Shown one piece after another: positions 22,268 to 26,164 of a stretch of DNA of 26,164 nt. Source of the DNA: JAKZSU01 sp047517485. Its GTDB lineage: Bacteria; Pseudomonadota; Alphaproteobacteria; UBA7887. The stretch covers positions 1 through 26,164 of the forward strand of contig JAKZSU010000156.1 in assembly GCA_047517485.1 (NCBI GenBank), written 5' to 3'. Position 1 is the first letter of the stretch. Every line of letters begins with the position of its first letter. The position numbers and the translations under genes were made by a program. The notes under the pieces were generated by a model, which did no database searches, had not been told where the DNA came from, and saw only the letters and a program-made list of their open reading frames with translations.

Positions 22268-23470
22268 CTAACTTAGTGCCTTGTTCGCTTTATCGATGCG
22301 GTCGCACGCCGCCTCGAGCGCCGAATCCGCGGTCGCGTAGGATATACGAAAATGCGGATCCAGGCCGAACGCGGCGCCGTGGACAACCGCGACCCCGACG
22401 CTCTCCAGCAAATACGTCGCGTAATCCTCGCTCGAGGCGATCGTCGTGCCGTCGGGTGTCACGCGGCCAATGACTCCGGCGCAGCTCGGATAGACATAGA
22501 ACGCGCCTTCCGGCGTCCGGCATTCAAGCCCAGGAATTTCGTTGAGCCGTCCCACAACCATGTCGCGGCGTTTCTTGAACGCGGCGTTGCGGGGCGCGAG
22601 AAAAGTTTGGTTGCCGTTCAACGCCTCGACCGCCGCCGCCTGGCTGATCGAGGCCGCGTTGGTAGTGCTCTGCGACTGGATCTTCGCCATCGCCTTGATC
22701 AGATCGACCGGCCCGCCGGCATAGCCGATCCGCCAGCCGGTCATGGCATAGGATTTCGACACCCCGTTGACCGTTAGGGTGCGGTCGTAAAGCGCGGGCT
22801 CGACCTCGGCGACCGAGGCAAAGACGAAATTGTCATAGGTGATCTTCTCGTAAATATCGTCGGTCATCACCCAGACATCGGGGTGGCGCACCAGCACGTC
22901 GGTCAGCGCCTTGAGCTCTTCCCGGGTGTACGCCGCCCCGGTGGGGTTCGACGGCGAATTGAGGATCAGCCATTTGGTGCGCGGCGTGATCGCCGCCTCC
23001 AACGCCTCCGGGCGCATGCGGAAGCCGTCCTCCTGGGTGGTCGCGACGATCACCGGATCGCCGCCGGCGAGCAGCACGATGTCGGGGTACGACACCCAGT
23101 ACGGCGCCGGGATGATCACCTCGTCGCCCGCCTCGACCGTCGCCAGGATGGCGTTGAACAACACCTGCTTGCCGCCGACCCCGACATTGATCTGCTCGGG
23201 CGCGTAGTCGAGGTGGTTGTCGCGCTTGAACTTGCCGCAAATCGCCTGCTTGAGCGCCGGCGTGCCGTCGACCGCGGTGTATTTGGTGTCGCCGGCGCGA
23301 ATTGCCGCGATCGCCGCCTCCTTCACCGGGTCCGGGGTGTCGAAATCGGGCTCGCCGGCGCCGAGGCCGATCACGTCCTGTCCCGCCGCCTTGAGTTCAC
23401 GCGCCCGCGTCGTCACCGCGATCGTCGGCGACGGTTTAATACGGCCCAGGCGCTCGGCGAAAAAAGTCAT
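22268..23470 (-). CDS. aspC: Aspartate aminotransferase, class I
   Basis: A PLP enzyme interconverting aspartate and oxaloacetate with glutamate/2-oxoglutarate. It shows the class I-beta pattern: GLGAGEPDFDTPDPVKEAA, YTAVDGTPALKQAI, LNSPSNPTGAAYTREEL, DDIYEKITYD, and the PLP lysine Lys239 in SKSYAMTGWRIGY. Arg near the C terminus (FRISYA) binds the carboxylate. Length is 400 residues, standard. ATG 23470 matches the family start. It leads the minus-strand series and faces a second aminotransferase across 156 nt. Related prephenate aminotransferase activity is common in this subgroup and cannot be excluded. Confidence 0.93.
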   Translation of the reverse strand: MTFFAERLGRIKPSPTIAVTTRARELKAAGQDVIGLGAGEPDFDTPDPVKEAAIAAIRAGDTKYTAVDGTPALKQAICGKFKRDNHLDYAPEQINVGVGGKQVLFNAILATVEAGDEVIIPAPYWVSYPDIVLLAGGDPVIVATTQEDGFRMRPEALEAAITPRTKWLILNSPSNPTGAAYTREELKALTDVLVRHPDVWVMTDDIYEKITYDNFVFASVAEVEPALYDRTLTVNGVSKSYAMTGWRIGYAGGPVDLIKAMAKIQSQSTTNAASISQAAAVEALNGNQTFLAPRNAAFKKRRDMVVGRLNEIPGLECRTPEGAFYVYPSCAGVIGRVTPDGTTIASSEDYATYLLESVGVAVVHGAAFGLDPHFRISYATADSALEAACDRIDKANKALS

Positions 23471-23626
23471 TGGATGACGTCCGTCAATTTAGATTTGGTG
23501 ATCGCCGCAAGCTATCCCGCAAACCCTTGTAGCGCAAGGCGCGGGGCGGTATTTGGGCCATTGCCGCCGTTGGCCATCTCGCGCATACTCCGCCGCCCAT
23601 CGAACAGGATAACAGCGGAGGCCACA

Positions 23627-24829
23627 GTGAAACTGGGACCATTCGAGCTCAGCGACGGTATGGCGCGGCTCGCCACCGAGAGCGCTTTTGAAGTTCTGGC
23701 GCGCGCCAAGGAGCTCGAACGCCAGGGTCACGAGGTGATCAATCTCGGCATCGGCCAGCCCGATTTCCAGACCCCCGGACACATCGTCGAGGCCGCCAAG
23801 AAGGCGCTCGACGACGGCCATCACGGCTACACCCCGGGCAACGGGATTCTGCCCCTGCGCGAGGCGGTCGCCGCCGATATCGCGGTCAACCGCGGCGCCA
23901 CCGTCGACCCGGACAACATCGTCATCGTCCCCGGCGGCAAGGTCACCATGTGGTACGCGATCCTGATGTTCGGCGGCCCCGGCACCGAGATCATGTATCC
24001 CAACCCGGGCTTCCCGATCTATGAATCGGTGATCGCCTTTTCCGGCGCCAAGCCGGTGCCGATCCCGCTGCTCGAAAAGAACGCTTTCGCCTTCGATGCC
24101 GACGAGGTGCTCGCCCAGATCACGCGCGCGACCCGGCTGATCATCGTCAACAGCCCGGCCAATCCGACCGGCGGGGTGGTGCCGCGCGCCGAGTTCGACA
24201 AGCTGGCGGCGGGGCTGGAGCGGCACCCGCACGTCACCATCCTGTCCGACGAAATCTATTCGCGGCTTACCTATGACGACGCCGAATTCGTCACCATGCT
24301 CGATTACCAGCACCTGCGCGACCGGCTGATCATTCTCGACGGCTGGAGCAAGACCTATGCGATGACCGGCTGGCGCATTGGCTATGGCGTGTGGCCGGCG
24401 CCGCTGGTCGACCTGGTGACCCGGCTCAACATCAACTCGGTCTCGTGCACCAATGCCGCCACCCAATTCGCCGCGATCGCGGCACTGGAGGGCCCGCAAG
24501 ACTCGGTGGCGATGATGCGCGAGGCGTTCGACGGACGCCGCAAGCTGATCGTCGATCTCACCAACGGCATTCCCGGCATGAGCTCGATCCTGCCCACCGG
24601 CGCGTTCTACACCATGCCGAATATCTCCGGCACCGGGGTCAAGGCCAAGGACATGGAAACCCTGCTGCTCGAAGAGCTCCACGTCGCGGCGATCGCCGGC
24701 ACCAGCTTCGGTGCCTACGGCGAGGGCTATATCCGCTTCTCCTACGCCAACTCGACCGAGAACATCGAAAAGGCCTTGGGCCGTATGCGCGACTACGCCG
24801 AGTCCGCGGGCTGGGCCAAGGCGGCCTGA
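23627..24829 (+). CDS. PLP-dependent aminotransferase, class I/II
   Basis: A 400-residue fold-type I aminotransferase. It shows NLGIGQPDFQTPGHIVEAA, YTPGNGILPLREAVA, VNSPANPTGGVVPR, SDEIYSRLTYDD and the PLP lysine Lys242 in SKTYAMTGWRIGYG. Substrate preference cannot be read; alanine, aromatic or aspartate are all possible. It differs clearly from the divergent aspC, so it is not a recent duplicate. The start is GTG 23627, preceded by GGAGG at 6-nt spacing; in-frame codons upstream have no family match. The last 37 bases overlap the 3' end of the convergent ceramidase-like gene. Confidence 0.93.
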   Translation: MKLGPFELSDGMARLATESAFEVLARAKELERQGHEVINLGIGQPDFQTPGHIVEAAKKALDDGHHGYTPGNGILPLREAVAADIAVNRGATVDPDNIVIVPGGKVTMWYAILMFGGPGTEIMYPNPGFPIYESVIAFSGAKPVPIPLLEKNAFAFDADEVLAQITRATRLIIVNSPANPTGGVVPRAEFDKLAAGLERHPHVTILSDEIYSRLTYDDAEFVTMLDYQHLRDRLIILDGWSKTYAMTGWRIGYGVWPAPLVDLVTRLNINSVSCTNAATQFAAIAALEGPQDSVAMMREAFDGRRKLIVDLTNGIPGMSSILPTGAFYTMPNISGTGVKAKDMETLLLEELHVAAIAGTSFGAYGEGYIRFSYANSTENIEKALGRMRDYAESAGWAKAA

Positions 24830-25614
24830 TCGACCGCGCGGCGGATCATTAGGACGATCGCACCGACGGCCGCGCCGGCGAAAATATGTTTGAGCGAATG
24901 GCCGCTGACGAACTCGCCGGTCCAGGCGAAAATCTGGTGATCGAGCTGCTCGCATAGGATCGCCGCGCCGTACCAGATGCCAACCCAAACCAGCGCACGA
25001 CCGTCGGTGAAGCGGCCGGCGAACAGCACCGCGATCAGCGGGATGTAGATAAAAATCACCGCCTGGACGAGGAAATAGACCCCCAAATCACCAGCACCGG
25101 CGCGCTCGCTCATCAGCCACATCGTCGTGCACGCGGCGCCAAAGATCACCAGTATCGGCAAGACATACAGCGCCCCGCGCCGCGCATCGATACGGTCGGT
25201 AGCGAACACCGCGACCAACGCCATGAACCCCACCGCCATCGGCAACCGATCCCAATACAGCCGCTCGGTGCTGGGCTCCCAATGATAGTAGGCCGAGCCA
25301 AAGGCGATCCACACCACGCCAAGAAAATGCACCAGCAACGGCGCCTTGATCCACTCGCCGGCAAAGACGTCGCGCGCCCGTGGCGTCGCCATCAGCATAA
25401 GCCCAAGCAGCCCGGCGATACCTATCGGCACATTCGACATAACATCGCCAAAACGCGGAACGCCGAGCCACCCGCGAGCATCGGCGAACTGATGATAACT
25501 ATCCGGCTGCGCAAACTGCGGCACCAGGAGCTGCACCAGCAACAACAGCCCGGCAACCGCCGCCAACACGGCAATCCGCGCGCGAAAGGAGAGGTTGAGT
25601 CGGGTTGGAGTCAT
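24793..25614 (-). CDS. Ceramidase-like CREST superfamily membrane protein
   Basis: A 273-residue protein with about seven hydrophobic segments, starting near residues 14-33 and ending with FAGAAVGAIVLMI. The CREST (alkaline ceramidase/PAQR/Per1) metal site is visible: Ser107 and His111 in GSAYYHWEP, Asp122 in YWDRLP, and the paired histidines in SGHSLKH near the C terminus. The superfamily holds integral-membrane, zinc-dependent amide or lipid hydrolases. The natural lipid here is unknown; ceramide or a related lipid is possible. The ATG at 25614 has no clear ribosome site. The stop lies inside the 3' end of the convergent aminotransferase gene. Confidence 0.85.
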   Translation of the reverse strand: MTPTRLNLSFRARIAVLAAVAGLLLLVQLLVPQFAQPDSYHQFADARGWLGVPRFGDVMSNVPIGIAGLLGLMLMATPRARDVFAGEWIKAPLLVHFLGVVWIAFGSAYYHWEPSTERLYWDRLPMAVGFMALVAVFATDRIDARRGALYVLPILVIFGAACTTMWLMSERAGAGDLGVYFLVQAVIFIYIPLIAVLFAGRFTDGRALVWVGIWYGAAILCEQLDHQIFAWTGEFVSGHSLKHIFAGAAVGAIVLMIRRAVDQAALAQPADSA

Positions 25615-25662
25615 TGTGGCAGGCCGACTGAATTGTGATTGCGTTTACGGATATTGTTTGTC

Positions 25663-26103
25663 TCAGTTGGTCAAATTGTCGCGCTTCATGCCTGCGCGAT
25701 GCAATGCGTCCATCAACAAAGCACGCAGCCGTTCGGAGCTGACATAGTCACGCAAACTTTGGTCAACTTCCTCCGGCGTATAGCCCGGCGGCGTCTCAAG
25801 CATAGCAGCTACGGCCGCGCGAGCCTCGGCGTCGCGGCCAAGATTAATATAGGCTGCGGCGAGCGCACCGTGCGACCATAGAAAGCCGTCGACAAAGACC
25901 TTTTGCGCCGCGTCCAGCGTTACCTCGTGATCGCCGCGTCCCATTGCATTCCAGAAATCACCCCAATGAATCCAACTCGGAGGATAAGGATTCAGGCGCC
26001 TGGTTTTCTCAAGTAAAGCTTTAGAACGTTCCTTGCCTATCCGGTTAACGCCCATGACCGCTACATGTAGGGTGCCGCCACTCTCCCGAGTAAAGCTCGG
26101 CAT
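25663..26103 (-). CDS. TPR-like C-terminal region, adenylate cyclase-associated type, probably partial
   Basis: A 146-residue open frame with tetratricopeptide-like helices: RSKALLEKTRRLNPYPPSWIHWGDFWNAMGR, then FLWSHGALAAAYINLGRDAEARAAVAAMLE. The ending DYVSSERLRALLMDALHRAGM is typical of the last helices of adenylate/guanylate cyclase-TPR proteins. The frame stays open upstream of ATG 26103 to near the window edge, and this ATG has no ribosome site, so the true gene probably starts outside the window. A different minus-strand frame also looks protein-like at 26065-26164, so a frameshift near 26080 is possible. The catalytic domain, if present, is not in view. GC is lower than in the core genes. 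Confidence 0.55.
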   Translation of the reverse strand: MPSFTRESGGTLHVAVMGVNRIGKERSKALLEKTRRLNPYPPSWIHWGDFWNAMGRGDHEVTLDAAQKVFVDGFLWSHGALAAAYINLGRDAEARAAVAAMLETPPGYTPEEVDQSLRDYVSSERLRALLMDALHRAGMKRDNLTN

Positions 26104-26164
26104 AGGTTGGAGCAGAGGTGTCGCCCGCGATGCCGAGCAATGAGCGGAAGGCGTTGAACGGGTA

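Noticed and set aside
20228..22276. 682-codon plus-strand open frame antisense to the molybdopterin oxidoreductase
   Set aside because: Composition is Arg/His-rich, as expected of a shadow frame, while the minus strand shows clear FeS and molybdopterin motifs.

Overview
This is about 26 kb of GC-rich bacterial chromosome, most likely from an alphaproteobacterium of Rhodospirillales type. The basis is the gene order yqeY-dnaG-rpoD facing carA-carB-greA, a CAU tRNA just downstream of rpoD, the alphaproteobacterial DUF3489/DUF2924/serine recombinase cassette, a COQ7-family gene and an ELM1-like gene. Assignments rest on reading the translated sequence by eye; no database search was run.

Left end (1-3488) is accessory DNA. 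It begins with a gene-poor stretch carrying a tandem 21-bp repeat that looks like an insertion sequence end. A very structured leader with three hairpins follows, then a tightly overlapped three-gene cassette: a DUF3489 double-HTH protein, a DUF2924 protein and a large serine recombinase. The recombinase reading frame breaks at a run of eight A. A perfect 16-bp palindrome lies between the recombinase and the 3' end of the tRNA.

Core block (3489-16534). On the minus strand are tRNA(CAU), rpoD, dnaG and yqeY, forming the classic macromolecular synthesis cluster. Its sigma-70 carries a run of 16 threonines and a (Gln-Gly)7 repeat inside a long low-complexity insert. On the plus strand, divergently, are carA, carB (carbamoyl phosphate for arginine and pyrimidines), greA, an ELM1-family putative glycosyltransferase, trxB and a LysR regulator that ends at a strong intrinsic terminator. 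A large inverted repeat sits between carA and carB and appears to supply the carB ribosome binding site. A related element lies beyond the lysR terminator.

Accessory metabolic block (16657-23470, minus strand). In transcription order it holds an aspartate aminotransferase, a cytoplasmic FeS/molybdopterin oxidoreductase, a Tat-exported MsrP-like molybdoenzyme, two NTF2/SnoaL-like proteins, a COQ7-family di-iron protein with lower GC, and a HAD phosphatase. The first five are closely spaced and may form an operon, but no pathway can be named from sequence alone.

Right end (23627-26164). A second PLP aminotransferase (plus strand) overlaps tail-to-tail with a CREST/ceramidase-like membrane protein (minus strand). 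The window closes on a TPR-like fragment resembling the tail of adenylate cyclase-TPR proteins. No CRISPR array, rRNA or defence system was seen. The least explained items are the DUF cassette with its structured leader and the repeat-expanded sigma factor.
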